In this document: in pieces, positions 10,512 to 21,270 of the stretch
Position numbering within the stretch: the stretch's first letter is position 1
Layout of the letters: the number at the start of each line of letters is the position of its first letter
Notes under the pieces: model-generated
Database searches by the model: none
What the model saw: the letters and a program-made list of their open reading frames with translations, nothing else
Told to the model about the DNA's origin: nothing
Origin: Leptoclinus maculatus
Lineage: Eukaryota; Chordata; Actinopteri; Perciformes; Stichaeidae
Direction: 5' to 3'
NCBI GenBank assembly: GCA_032191485.1
Contig: JAVDOI010000009.1
Span: 18,023,843 to 18,087,842 of the forward strand
Length of the DNA: 64,000 nucleotides
Made by a program: the position numbers and the translations under genes

Positions 10512-10542
<31 letters not shown>
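10512..10542. repeat. (CA)n microsatellite
   Basis: A CA dinucleotide run of about 31 bases inside the hAT-like element. Confidence 0.95.
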
Positions 10543-10545
<3 letters not shown>

Positions 10546-10910
10546 TTCCATATAAAACAGGATTGTTTCTTTTATTTGTTTATAACTACAGCAAACAATG
10601 CTACATTTTAGTTTTCATAAGAAACTGTTTTTATTTTACACGCTGCTAAGAAGACACCCCAGAAGATGGGTCACTCAGGTATAGTTCCATCATTGTTCAA
10701 AGAATAACTTTATGATGTTAGTTTTAATGAATAAATATATTTTAAAATCAAGTACGTTTCTCTGGCATTTATAGTTTTCTACTGTATTGAAAACGTACCG
10801 AAAACGTACCGAACCGTGGCTCCACTGTACCGTACCGAACCGAACCGTGGATTTTGTGAACCGTTACACCCCTAATGCTAATGCCCAATGAGATTATTTT
10901 AAAGCAGTTA

Positions 10911-11655
10911 TGTTAGGATTCCTGTCTGCTCCGAGTGTGTGCTCCTCTGTTTCCCCCCAATCACCTCTCCTCGCGTGTGTTCTCATTCCCCTGTCTAGTT
11001 TGTTATTGAGTGCCATGTGCTTGTGTTTTGTTTTGTTTTTTGTGTCAGCCTGCAGTTTCCACCCCCGAGTTCCGCCCACTACCACGCCCCTCTCCGTAGG
11101 CTCAGCTGTGGTGCATTCTAGTGATCATCTCCAGCTGGCTTAAATACTCCGGTTTTCTTCCGGCACATCGTCAGTCCGTCCGTTTACCAGTCCGGTTCCT
11201 CTAAGTAAGTCTGAGTAATTGTTTCTTGAGAAGATCCTGTCCTGACTCTCTGGCTGTCTTCAGCACTCCTGCCGCTCAGTGTAGATCCTCAGGAATCACC
11301 TGTGCGAAGAGGCCGTCCAGTGTAGTACCTCGGAGTACACCTGCCGACGTCCTGGCAATCCTATGTAGGTCCTCGGGTTTCCACACAGTCGCGCTGTCCT
11401 GCTCGTTGGAGGTCTTCTGGCGCCGGTTGCCTGCCGTGTCCAAGGCCTCAACTGATCCTGTCCGGACCTTTTCCAGGGGAGAGAGTTCGGTAGAGTTTCC
11501 CTCCCAACTCCGGAGGAGAGAAGGAGAGACTTTGGCCCACTGGACACTGTGCCTCTGTTTAGCGTGTAACCTGTAATAATTCTGCATATGAGCAATAAAA
11601 TCCCTGGCTGGATTCAACCTGCTGTGTGAGTATGCGTTTGGGTCCGCTTCCTACA
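10911..11655 (+). mobile_element. Probable solo LTR
   Basis: The sequence opens TGTTAGGATTCC and ends GCTTCCTACA, near-complementary termini of the TG...CA type. A TATA-like CTTAAATACTCC occurs near 11138 and an AATAAA near 11594, which is the promoter-to-polyA order of an LTR. No 5-bp target duplication is visible and no internal retroelement genes flank it. Short open frames within are chance. Confidence 0.5.
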
Positions 11656-12099
11656 CTATCACATAAGTTATCAATTTTGCTCTACAAACATCTAAAAATG
11701 CACATATTTTGATCAGTGAAACCAAAAATTTCACAGGTCCCCAAATCCCATTAAGCTCCGTTTTTGGACCTCTGTATTTCTAAAACCCTGCGTACGACCA
11801 TGTAGGCTACGCGTAATAGTCATTCATTTCAAACATCATCTTTCATACAGTAACCTGTACGAGTATTTCACATTCATTTTAAACATCACGATGGTGAATG
11901 TGATCCCAATGCTTTCATATATTCTATGAGAACTACTATTCTTTGCAAGCTACCGTGAGCTAGTCTGAACATGAGCCTTTGGCTGCGTTTAGTAGAAGAT
12001 AAACTAACAAACATTTTCTTTCCATCTCTGAAATGCTTTGTCTATATTGTCACACTATCTTTTTGATAAGTCCGTCTTCCATTTTTGGGTTAGGGTTAA

Positions 12100-13937
12100 A
12101 GATAGATGGATACTTTATTCATCCCCAGGGGGAAATTTGTGTGTTACAGCAGCAAGGATATACTTCTGCAAACGAAGTAACAGAGTAAATAAAGATAAAA
12201 ATATTAAGTATTAAAAGATGCACAATATATACACAAATAACAGAGTAGGACATATTATATGAGAAGATAAGATAACAAAAATGCACAGTATATACAATGA
12301 AATAGAATTATTAGTGTTAAATAAAAATAAAAACAGTAGTGCAAAAAAAATCAACCAACAGCAAACAACAACAGTGTAGCGGTGTGTAGTTATGTGAAGG
12401 ATGATTTGGCCAGAGGTGATTTGTTATAAAGTGTTATTGCAGAGGGCAGGAATGTTCTCCTGTATCTGTCCTTGTGACAGCGGAGCTGGATCAGTCTGTT
12501 GGAGAAAGTGCTCCGCTGTCCCTGCAGCAGGTGGTGGAGAGGGTGATCCGGGTTATCCAATATGGATAATAGTTTCTTCAGTGTCCTCCTCTCCACCACC
12601 TGTTCCAAATTGTCTTGTTTGCAGCCAATGATGGAGCCGGCCTTCTTAATCAGTTTGTTAAGTCTGTTGGTGTCTCCGGCTCCAATGCTGCTCCCCCAGC
12701 AGACTACAGCGAAGTGAAGTGCACTGGTCACAACAGACTGAACATCTCCAACATCTTGCTGCACACGTTGAAGGATCAAAGTTTCCTCAAGAAAAAGAGT
12801 CGACTCATCCCCTTCTTGTACACAGCGTTGATGTTGGCCTTCCAGTTCAGTCTGTTGTCGATGGAGACACCCAGGTACTTGTACTCCTCCACCATGTCCA
12901 CATCCTCTCCCAGAACTCTCAGCGGTCATGGAGCCGTCGTCTTCCTCCTGAAGTCGACCACCATCTCTCTGGTCTTGGCCACGTTCAGCAGCAGGTGATT
13001 TCTACCGGCCCACTCCACAAAGTCATCCACTACTGCCCTGTACTCCTCCTCCCGTCCGTCCCTTATACACCCGACCACTGCAGAGTCATCAGAGAACTTC
13101 TGCAGATGGCATGACACAGAGTTGTACTGGAAGTCAGTGGTGTACAAGGTGAACAGGAAGGGAGACAGAACCATTCCCTGTGGGGCTCCAGTATCACTGA
13201 CCACTGTATCAGACAGCACACTGCCCAGTCGGACAAACTGTGGTCTGCCCGTGAGGTAGTCAGTGATCCAGGAGAACGGTGGATGCATTAACCACCACCA
13301 CCCGCAGCTTCTCACTCAGCAGCACTGGTTGGATGGTGTTAAATGCACTGGAGAAGTCAAAAAAAGTTATTCTCACAGAGCCACCGGTTCCATCCAGGTG
13401 CGACTGAGCTCGTTGCAGCAGGTAGATGATGGCGTCGTCCACTCCCACGCGGGGCTGGTAAGCAAATTGCAGAGGGTCCAGTGAGGATTTCACCTGCGGT
13501 CGGAGGTGGGCCAAGACCAGCCTCTCCAGCACCATCATCACATGAGATGTGAGGGCAACTGGTCGGTAGTCATTGAGGCCAGATGGGGTCGTCTTCTTTG
13601 GTACAGGGACCAGGCACGACGTCTTCCACAGCACTGGGACTTCCTCCTGCTTCAGGCTCAGGTTGTATAGGTGTTGAAGGACATCAGACAGCTGGATGGC
13701 GCAGGTCTTCAGGACCCTGGGGCTGATGCCATCAGGTCCTGCAGCCTTGCCTTGGTGGAGTCTCTCCAGCTGTCTCCTAACCTGGCTAGTCGTCACAGAG
13801 AGGGGGGAGGGGGTGGTCATGGTGTCAGTGGTGGAAGAGCCCTTTGAAGTGGAGGGCTCTGAGTCCATGCAGCTCACCAGGGGGGACAGAGGGAGGAGGT
13901 GTTTGGGAGGTGTGGTAGCGTAGGCAATGGTTGCCAA
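12100..13937 (-). mobile_element. 5'-truncated LINE (Jockey/L2-type), reverse transcriptase pseudogene
   Basis: Minus-strand translation in three overlapping frames gives a non-LTR retrotransposon reverse transcriptase. Motifs in order are GKAAGPDGI, PVALTSHVMMVLERLVL, LDPLQFAYQP, FFDFSSAFNTIQP, TGAPQGMVLSPFLFTLYT and FSDDSA, the last being the catalytic F-x-D-D variant. A C-terminal region follows with YLGVSIDNRLNW and the terminal RYRRTFLPSAI-type segment. Frame changes fall near 13280, near 12930 and again in the C-terminal part, and the 5' half including the endonuclease is absent, so it is dead. The 3' end near 12100 reads GGGGATGAATAAAGTATCCA and a short TCTATCT tail, as in fish L2/Maui-like LINEs. 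Exact clade assignment is from memory. Confidence 0.85.
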
Positions 13938-13940
13938 TGC

Positions 13941-14790
13941 TACAATAGCAACTTTTCATTTGTAGGAACACCCTCTCTCTGAAATGACCTGTGGTTGGCC
14001 AAAGTCTCCGATCACAGGCTACATGTTTTAAAGCCAGAAACTCCCCAAGAGAAGGTGCAGGAGGATTGTTTTCTCTCCAACCAATATGTTGAAAAGTTTT
14101 TATGGAATTTTTACCTATTAATGCAAAATAAATGCACTGCCTACCCCAGCTTTAAGTGTCCAGGTGAAACTTGACATGTTATATATTACATATATATATG
14201 TAATATCCCCAATTTCCTACTAAATTTCATATCATTTTTTTAAAAATCTCAAAGCAGCCATCATCAATATTTTTTATAATAACAATGCATCAAATGGCAG
14301 TTTGATGGTGTATGAGGACCCATACACAGGCTCACAATGTATTTATATAACAGGAACAGATGGAATGTAAGAAGCTTCATCTCAGAAGTCTCAAAGTGGA
14401 GTTTGATATTTCAGAGATATTGTATAAATGAGGGTTAGTAATGCAAATATGTGGTAAGAGTCACACTACTATTATTAGGTGTTTAGGAGGAGCATTTCTG
14501 CCATCTGGTTAACAGCTTTGTCAATGCAATCATTCATGTGCAACACATTAAGCAGTCATTAGTACAAGATGTTAAACTTATCATATAAATTGATATGGTA
14601 TACATATATTTATGTGTGTGTTTTGGATCAATCATTCCTCCTAAAAAAAATAAGATTATCATGAAATTAAACACCAAGTTGATATTAAGTGGATAGAGAC
14701 GTTAGCCTGGCTTTGTCCAAAGTAGAAAAAAAGTGTGCCCGTCAGTCTATCTAAAATTTGCATGCAATTAATTCACACTGCGGCAAAGGT
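13941..14790. other. No gene seen
   Basis: AT-rich intergenic sequence with a short TATATATA stretch near 14190. No exon, repeat ends or RNA gene is recognised. Confidence 0.5.
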
Positions 14791-15475
14791 ATATGGGCCA
14801 TTCTACCGAATTGGTTCAAATTCAGGTTGGAAATATTCTACATTTTTTTATGTTTTATTCCCAAAACTTTGTCCGTATATATATTGTACCATATCTAAAG
14901 TACACATATCTAGTAAAAGAACCATCAATTTTTATATTGTATTTTCAGACTGTGTTGGAATGTTTCCTCTCCCAAAAATTGTTCCTACCAAAACATAGTA
15001 ATACACTATATTAAAAAAGTATTATTATTAACCTGTTAAGATTGTTTCCTTCCCTGAAGAGTATTTTTACAAATATTTCTTGAAGGTTTTCACAACTAAA
15101 TCAATAAAAATGACATTTTTACCAAATTTCTAAGTTCAATTCATCAAAATCTAAATGCAATATTTCTTTGTAAAATGCATAATACTGATCATATTGATTC
15201 CAGAGTTGATGATTGATAAAATTGAACATACATTAAACCAATCAGTATAACATTTTAGTTGATAACTCAATATACTTTATTTTTTACAAAACATCCACTG
15301 TTTCGGTTGCGACCACAGTATTTTGTTTGCAAGGTTGTATCATATTTCCTCAACCTTATTGCTTAATTCATCTTAACTCATAACATGCCTTAGGTTGGGA
15401 TTATTACAAACACAAATGTTTTGTGGTCAATAGAATCATTTTATTTTTGAAGACGAAGCAATTGTTCATCCAGAA

Positions 15476-15904
15476 CAGGGGTCTCAAACTCAATTTACCT
15501 GGGGGCCGCTGGAGGTAGAGTCTGGGTGAGGCTGGGCCGCATCAAATATTCCACACGAAATTTTCAGGTGGTGCACGGACACAAACTTTTAATTAATTTC
15601 CGATGCGCGCGCTCCGTCCGCTGGTGGCGCATCGGGGCGGAACTCCGCCGTGCGCTATACAGATAAGGATAATTATAAATTAAACAAAATTAACTCGACC
15701 TTCAAGGGGGGCGGAGGGTGCCGTTGGGGGGGCGGGGCGCCCCGCTAATACAATGGTAGGGGAAACACTGGACTCGGCAAAAAGGTGTGTGTGAGAAAAA
15801 TGCGCGGGCCGCACTAACACTAAACTTTGATGTCAAGTAGGGGGCCACAAAATATCATCCAGCGGGCCTCAATTGGCCCGCGGGCCGCGAGTTTGAGACC
15901 CCTG
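15476..15904. mobile_element. hAT MITE (CAGGGGTCTCAAACTC ends) with 8-bp target duplication
   Basis: The terminal inverted repeats are CAGGGGTCTCAAACTC and its complement. The direct repeat ATCCAGAA flanks both sides exactly (15468-15475 and 15905-15912). There is no coding potential. It is inserted in the 3' part of the unclassified transposon and so is younger than it. Confidence 0.9.
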
Positions 15905-16071
15905 ATCCAGAACCATTTAACAAACATTACTTATCAATGGAAAATTACCCAAGTGGGTTCAGTAAAAGAGAACAAGAAAACATTGACAAATAACTGATAT
16001 TATGTTGTACTGTATGTTTAAGGGGGTTCAGTGTCAGACACCATCACAAATCCATTCACAAATTTTGTTTT

Positions 16072-16902
16072 TCACATACTGCGGTGAACACTTGGGCTGA
16101 TCTGGACATGCCTCTGTGTGACGTTTTCTGGTGGAGGGATTAAGGTGACGACCTTGTCCACTGTGTACCAGATCTTGTCCTCTAGTCGCAGCCAATAAAA
16201 GCAGTTTCGCCCAATGTTGTGCATGACTTTGACCTCAAGGGCACCTGCAGACAGATACCGGGTAAAATAAAAGGACATTGGGCGAGATATGATAAGTATT
16301 GCTTGTATTGGAATCTTATAAGACTATGAAATAAAGTTTGATTCAAAGGGAATGGGAGTATGAGAACGGAAGATGGCCAAGTGAGAATGAATGGAAAGAG
16401 AGAAATATCATGGAAAAAAGAAAAGATGTACAAATCACCTTCTTCTATGTCTTCAATGATTCCAGGATATGGGTCATCGTCATATGTGATGACACACCAC
16501 TTTCCAACAAGGTCTTCAGTGAAGTCATCAACTGGACAGAGAGTCCCTTCACACCCAGAGCTTGAGGTGGGATGGCTTCCATCTTCTGGGGCTGTTGGTT
16601 CAGATGTTCTTACATCTCTTCCAGGCTGTACTTGTGGTGCAATGTTGGTGGACGATGGGTGGAAACAGGGACAGATGGCCTCTCTGTTGCAGAAGCAGCT
16701 GAGCACTCTATAATGGATCGTGCCAGGCGTAGTGCAGATTACTTGATGAATGCTCAGTGTACCTTTGATGGTGGTCAGCTCTTTTGGAAGGAGTGTGCTT
16801 ACTCTGTTTATCTGGTCTTCCTCCACGTAGAGGAGCTTGACTTTGGTGAGAGGAAGGAGTGTGTCATAGAGGGCTTTCGCTGTGGGTATGTCAGTACCCC
16901 TG
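16072..16902 (-). pseudogene. C-terminal part of the unclassified transposase-like gene
   Basis: In the minus-strand reading a segment DIPTAKALYDTL then TKVKLLYVEEDQINR (about 16880-16795) leads into a small domain with LVGKWCVITYDDDPYPGII. A GT donor after 16439 and an acceptor CTGCAG before 16244 remove a 194-bp intron in matching phase. The next exon gives VKVMHNIGRNCFYWLRLEDK and IPPPENVTQRHVQISP. The Tyr/Asp/Pro-rich piece looks like a small beta-barrel or Tudor/SH3-like fold, which is inference. It follows the transposase core in order and strand. The junction with the core has a frameshift and an apparent small deletion after HGKG, so the gene is broken. Confidence 0.55.
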
Positions 16903-16903
16903 G

Positions 16904-17626
16904 CTACCTGTGAATCAGCAGTTCCCTTTCCCGTGACCAGCTTCCAGGAAACTCCAGTTTACAGCGGTAAATCCCATCTGGAAAAGAATGGTGAATGTCA
17001 GTGTACAATTGTGTGGTGTACACAACAGCATTGTGCAGTGTAGTCTGCCTGTGGGATGCTCCAAAATGGACTTGCTGCACCTCCTTTGCATATTTGCACT
17101 GCCAGTTTTCTGCATAGTCAATGTGAAGAATAGCTTCGTCTTCTTTCAGAGATCTGTGCAGGAATTGTAGCTGTGTGTACTGGTGATGGATGTTGAAGAG
17201 GTGCTTGCACACTTTGGCTTTCATTTCTCTCTCAAAATCTTCCAAAAGGTCCTCTGGGCTGCCCTCACATCTCTGTTTAACTGTTTTTGTCACAGTGATC
17301 TTATCTCTTTCTCCGTCCTTCTCTTTTTCATAATCTTCTTTTTTCGTGAGCAACTGGTACCACCATGTGGCTTCTGTTCCTGATGTACCAGTACTTGTGG
17401 TGTGTGTGAGAGATTTGTTCTTACATGAGAGATATTCCCTGTACATGCAAGCTTTAGCCTGAGTTTCACAGCACAACTCCTCTGCGACTTTGCTCAAGCT
17501 CGGTGAGTTAATAATGCCAAGGTGCTTGAGCCTGTCTGCTTTCATTTGGGCATTGTCATGTAGTTTGCAGACACATATCTCCCTGTTGTTGATGTTTGGG
17601 GCAACAATCCAAAAAGGTTTTGTCCT
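16904..17626 (-). pseudogene. Core domain of the unclassified transposase-like gene
   Basis: A minus-strand frame reads PFWIVAPNINNREICVCKLHD, followed by a cysteine-containing CMYREYLSCKNK. A charged linker comes next, then FNIHHQYTQLQFL, LKEDEAILHIDYAENWQCK and EVQQVHFGASHRQTTLHNAVVYTT. A further piece, after a frame change, reads WSFLEAGHGKG. From memory this layout belongs to an abundant set of uncharacterised fish and cnidarian proteins. The acidic residues in HIDYAEN and FLEAGHGKG are candidate members of a DDE triad, and the expected middle Asp segment is missing here. The frame is interrupted upstream at 17627, where an LTR fragment is inserted; residues before TRTKPFW in the same open frame belong to that LTR, not to the gene. 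Confident that it is transposon coding debris; family function is inferred. Confidence 0.6.
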
Positions 17627-17950
17627 TGTCACGATCAGGCTTTGCCTTCTGTGTTCTGTGTGTGTCTTTGTGTAGCTCCACACCCTCCTCACTCTTCCTG
17701 TCAGCCACTCCCTCAGCATCAGCCTAACTCCCTTCACCTGCCTCTGATCATTAATCAAGCACTCCTCATCAGCACAACTCCCCTCACCTGTTCAAGCCAC
17801 TATTTAAACTCCTGCCTCTCAGTCACTCCTGGCCAGATCATTGACATGTCTACCTGCCTGTTTGGCTTGTCCTATTCCCGGTTTCCCCGTCTGCCTGCCC
17901 TGCCTCGTCTTGATGGATTTCCCCCTTTGTCTCTTGTCTCGTCCGTGAAT
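17627..17950 (+). mobile_element. 3'-truncated LTR, same family as the solo LTR at 20433
   Basis: It starts TGTCACGATCAGGCTTTGCC and follows the 20433-20873 LTR closely through the ATTTAAACTCCTGCCTCTCA promoter-like stretch to about GTCTCGTCCGTG. It then stops, lacking the region that ends CCCCGTGACA. No matching target duplication is left. It is inserted in the coding part of the unclassified transposon. Confidence 0.7.
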
Positions 17951-18113
17951 TTTTCTCTTTATAGCTGACAGACTTGTATTTTGTTTTCATTTGGTGCATA
18001 AGTGTATTGTGAAAAAGAAGGGTCTTTCTGATATGAGCAGGAACTCTGTGCTCTGTGTACATCGTTCCGAGTTTTCGTTTTTGGGGAACAATTTGACTTG
18101 TCTGATGTCAACC

Positions 18114-19479
18114 TTAACTCTTTGACCACGAGCGACGACCAATTGGTCGTCCAGTGGGCCGAACAGAACCGAGCCGGAACCGAAGAAAGCTATTTTCGGT
18201 AGCAAATATAATATTTCCACAACCATGTGGCATAACGTTTGAACAAAGAATTTCTCATGAACCGAAGCATGTGTAACACTTTACACACTCAAAACACAAT
18301 AAAACACGATCTACGACAACATTCCTAGCCTCGTGCTAAATATCGTCACTTTTTCGCGTTCATTCGGCCAAGACACCCACCCGAAATAGTCCCTCAAAAG
18401 ACGCGAATCAACCGGAGAGCTTAAAGCTAGGTAGTTAGCAGCCGTAGCATTCAAGCACACGTCGAACCTACATCTCCAATTCCCTCTCTGGGAAACCCTT
18501 CAAAGTTGACCGGGGGGACAGCAGCCCCCAGCAACGATAACTCAGCCAAATAATTATGGGATGGTACTCACAGTTTTTAAGCAAAATCATCAAACAGTGT
18601 CCTTATACTCCTTTTTGACCGCAGAAACGGCTCCTAGTGTCCATTTCCCTTGTAAAAAACGCTGTGAAACAAAGGAAGGGGGGTCACACACGCCGGGGGA
18701 GCAGACTGCAGCAAGGCAGTCTCTGCTGTTTACGCGCCAGCTCTTCGGCTTAGATCGGATTTTTTCGGAAAACTAAACACTTCCTGGTAAATCTGTTAAC
18801 GCCATTCGATTGGCCACATCCAGCCACGTGCACAGAGCGGAAAAAAATCGACCAACCAGGTGCTCTGAAACGGCGCAATACACACCAGCTATTGCGCAAT
18901 CCTCCCGTAGCTCGCCGGCCTGGAGAGCTTTGGAGACGGTTCCAGCTCTCCAAAATGATTTCTAACTGCTGTATGTGATAGATTGTGCATGTAGAAGGAT
19001 AAAGGAAGTTAAATATATAGTTATTTAGCTTCTAAAAGTACAATGGAACAGCTGGAGAGGCTCTTTCTCACATGACGACCTCTCGTGACCTCTCGTACAC
19101 GTTTATGTCTCTTGCTCGGGCTTACTTCACTCTATTCACTCAAATTCTTTTGTGGGTGACTACTGCCATCATTTGCTATGATGGTGGGTGGGTTTTAGGC
19201 TTTACTGAGCATCATTTAATATAGTATTATGAATAATAGTGCTTTCTCACTATACGAATTTGAAAGATTTGACATAGGGCTGTGTTCCATCTTCAGCAGC
19301 CATTAACCAGTAATTTATAGAACCTATTTACTCAAATCATATGAGCAAACCCTTCTTAGTGTTAATAATTATTTGCAATGGTTCACATAGACCTTGTAGT
19401 TGGAGTGCAGGGCCCTTTGCGTATGTGTACAATATTTTCAAAAATTAGTCCAAAAATCGTCTAGTGGTTATAAAGTTAA
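18114..19479. mobile_element. Non-autonomous piggyBac-type element (TTAA target)
   Basis: TTAA lies at both edges (18114-18117 and 19476-19479). The inverted ends align as TTAACTCTTTGACCACGAGC against TTAACTTTATAACCACTAGA. There is no transposase. The last 230 bases (about 19240-19475) closely match the 3' end of the piggyBac element at 58089-62052. Shared words include AATCATATGAGCAAACCCTT, TTCTTAGTGTTA and GACCTTGTAGTT. It is therefore an internal-deletion relative of that element. It sits between the N-terminal and core pieces of the unclassified transposon, so it is younger than it. Confidence 0.8.
18135..18150. repeat. 16-bp perfect palindrome near the piggyBac-type left end
   Basis: ACGACCAATTGGTCGT is its own reverse complement and lies 21 bases inside the TTAA end. 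Subterminal palindromes are plausible transposase-binding sites; that role is inference. Confidence 0.8.
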
Positions 19480-19504
19480 CCTCTGACATCTTTTTATTTT
19501 TTTT

Positions 19505-19996
19505 TATTTTGCTTCCCTCCGCTGCATGTCTGACCTTCTGCTCTAGCTTCTGTAATTTTCTGTAGTTACACATTTTTGTCCTTCTCTTTTTCTTGTCTGC
19601 AGGCCTATGCTCTGGTGTCTGATCAGCCTCGCTAGAAGTGCTAGGTGGTGTGGAAGCCCTTCAAAATGTCTCCATCTCGCTCTGTCTTTTCACCAACACC
19701 CTGTGCTTTTGCTGTCTTTTCCTCCATGATTTTCTGACATTCCATTGCTCCCTGTTGGATAAATCGCTGATACATTTCAACTTTCCTTCTTCCTTTCATT
19801 TCTTATTTATTTCTTTTTCCTTCCTTAAATATTCTTCGTGTTTCACTGGGTCATCCCTCACTCTTTGTCTGTATTCTCTGTCTCTCTGCTCCACTTTTTC
19901 TAATTCCTTTTGGTGTCTTATGATTCTTTCTCCCCTGAACAATTTCAGATAGAAATCAGCATTATCTACATGTTTACCATTTAGTCCACACAACAC
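19505..19996 (-). pseudogene. N-terminal basic domain of the unclassified transposase-like gene
   Basis: The minus strand reads EKVEQRDREYRQRVRDDPVK, then HEEYLRKEKEINKK, a TGA, KKEGKLKCISDLSNREQWNV, RKSWRKRQQKHR, a second TGA, TPPSTSSEADQTPEHRPADK, and KKRRTKMCNYRKLQKLEQKV. It is one continuous frame broken by two stops. Arg/Lys-rich YRxRVRxDPxKHxEYLRKEKE segments are the typical start of the uncharacterised fish and cnidarian family to which the core at 16904-17626 also belongs, and they are probably DNA-binding. The piggyBac-type element separates it from the rest of the gene. Confidence 0.6.
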
Positions 19997-20040
19997 ATTT
20001 ATTTCAAAATGATGGGATTGAACTACTCACCATTCCATTT

Positions 20041-20100
20041 TGTCACTACCGAAATGATCATGTCACTACCGAAACTTTACCATATGTTTCGGTAGTGACA
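20041..20100. repeat. TTTCGGTAGTGACA motif cluster with hairpin
   Basis: The 14-mer TGTCACTACCGAAA occurs at 20041 and 20061 and in inverted form at 20087-20100, so 20061-20100 can fold with 15-bp arms. A near copy lies at 20241-20254. Another, GTTTCGGTAGTGACA, was split by the LTR at 20433-20873 and survives at 20874. The cluster lies just upstream of the N-terminal coding piece on the minus strand. It may be a transposase-binding or promoter array. Confidence 0.75.
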
Positions 20101-20432
20101 ATTCTAGCTAACTTTGAGCATAACTAAAGAATGCCAGCAAGCGGATGGCTAGCATACACGTCTTTGAAGAGGTGTACACACATAAAAAATAATACTTTGC
20201 ATAAAACCCCAAAAAGTTTACTTAATTGAAGAGAATATGTGTTCGGTAGTGACAATTCTTAAGGTTACACGCCGATTTTCAGACTTTGTAACCCATTTAT
20301 ATCAAAAGTATGGGATTTAGCTACTTACCATTCAGCCATGAGGGACAGGGATGCAGTGTCACTGCCTGGTCAAAAATGCAGGAGTGTGGCTAAAAACCAG
20401 GCTCAGCCAATGGACTAAAACTCTTGTGTTTC

Positions 20433-20873
20433 TGTCACGATTAGGCTTTGCCTCCTGTGTTCTGTGTCTTTTTGTAGCTCCTCACTCTACCTGTCAGCAC
20501 TCCCTTCACCTGTCTCTGGTTACTAATCAAGCACTCCCTCATTCAGCGCACCTGTCTTCCACTCTCACCTCATCAAGCTCACTACTCTCACCTGCTCACC
20601 TGTTTCAGTCACTACTTAAACTCCTGCCTCTCAGTGTCTTGTCGCCAGATCATTACCCCATGTGCTTCATGCCTACCTGCCCGGTTTGCTCGTCCTGTTC
20701 CCGGTTTTCCCGTCTGCCTGCCCATTCCTGCTGGATTATCCCCTTCGTCTCCTGTCTTGTCTGTGGATCCCCTGTTATGTCCTGTGAGTTTCCTGTGTTG
20801 TTTGTTAAATAAATATCGTTTGCACGCTACTCTGCCTGGTCTGCACTTGAGTCCTTCACCATGCCCCGTGACA
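20433..20873 (+). mobile_element. Solo LTR, Gypsy-type, with 5-bp target duplication
   Basis: It opens TGTCACGATTAGG and ends ATGCCCCGTGACA. The direct repeat GTTTC flanks it (20428-20432 and 20874-20878). Promoter-like CTACTTAAACTCCTG and a polyA-like AAATAAATATCG lie inside in the right order. There is no internal region, so it arose by LTR-LTR recombination. It is inserted in a TTTCGGTAGTGACA motif of the unclassified transposon. Confidence 0.88.
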
Positions 20874-21268
20874 GTTTCGGTAGTGACATGAAAACTGGGG
20901 ACATGATTTTTTTGGGTATAGTTTTAAAATGTTTTAATTAAACCCACAATAAATCTTACAACTTCTGTTTAAACTTAATCATAAAGATCTTTGAAATTAC
21001 ACCATTGAAAAAAATCTACAAATAGTTTTAAGTGTTATTTACAGAAATTGAAATTTAGATGTCAGGGTTTGGGACAGCTACTTCCCAATAGAAAGTACCC
21101 TATAAATGATGATTTTGTATATATTTAGCTTATCACTATCTAATTTAATGCCTTGGGTTTAAATAGACCATAACATATTCTTAGTAAATATCTATGTCTC
21201 AATAATTGTTTTGTTAAATAGTTTTTCTTGTTGTGGGACCGCACTTTGAACTAATTTGGTAGAATGCC

Positions 21269-21270
<2 letters not shown>

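Larger units (their letters stand above)
10089..10874. mobile_element. hAT-like non-autonomous element (TAGGGGTGTAACG ends)
   Basis: The left end reads TAGGGGTGTAACG and the right end is its reverse complement. Both are followed inward by GTTCGGTACG-type repeats. There is no transposase frame. The flanking 8-mers do not match, so a target duplication is not demonstrated. A tRNA-derived SINE and a (CA)n tract lie inside, and the SINE is therefore younger. Confidence 0.7.

Noticed and set aside
10081..10882. 8-bp target duplication for the element at 10089-10874
   Set aside because: The flanks GTGTATAT and ATGCTAAT do not match; either the boundaries have decayed or recombination occurred.
11226..11617. 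Open frames of 99-116 codons on both strands
   Set aside because: They lie inside an LTR-like element and overlap each other on opposite strands; no domain is seen.
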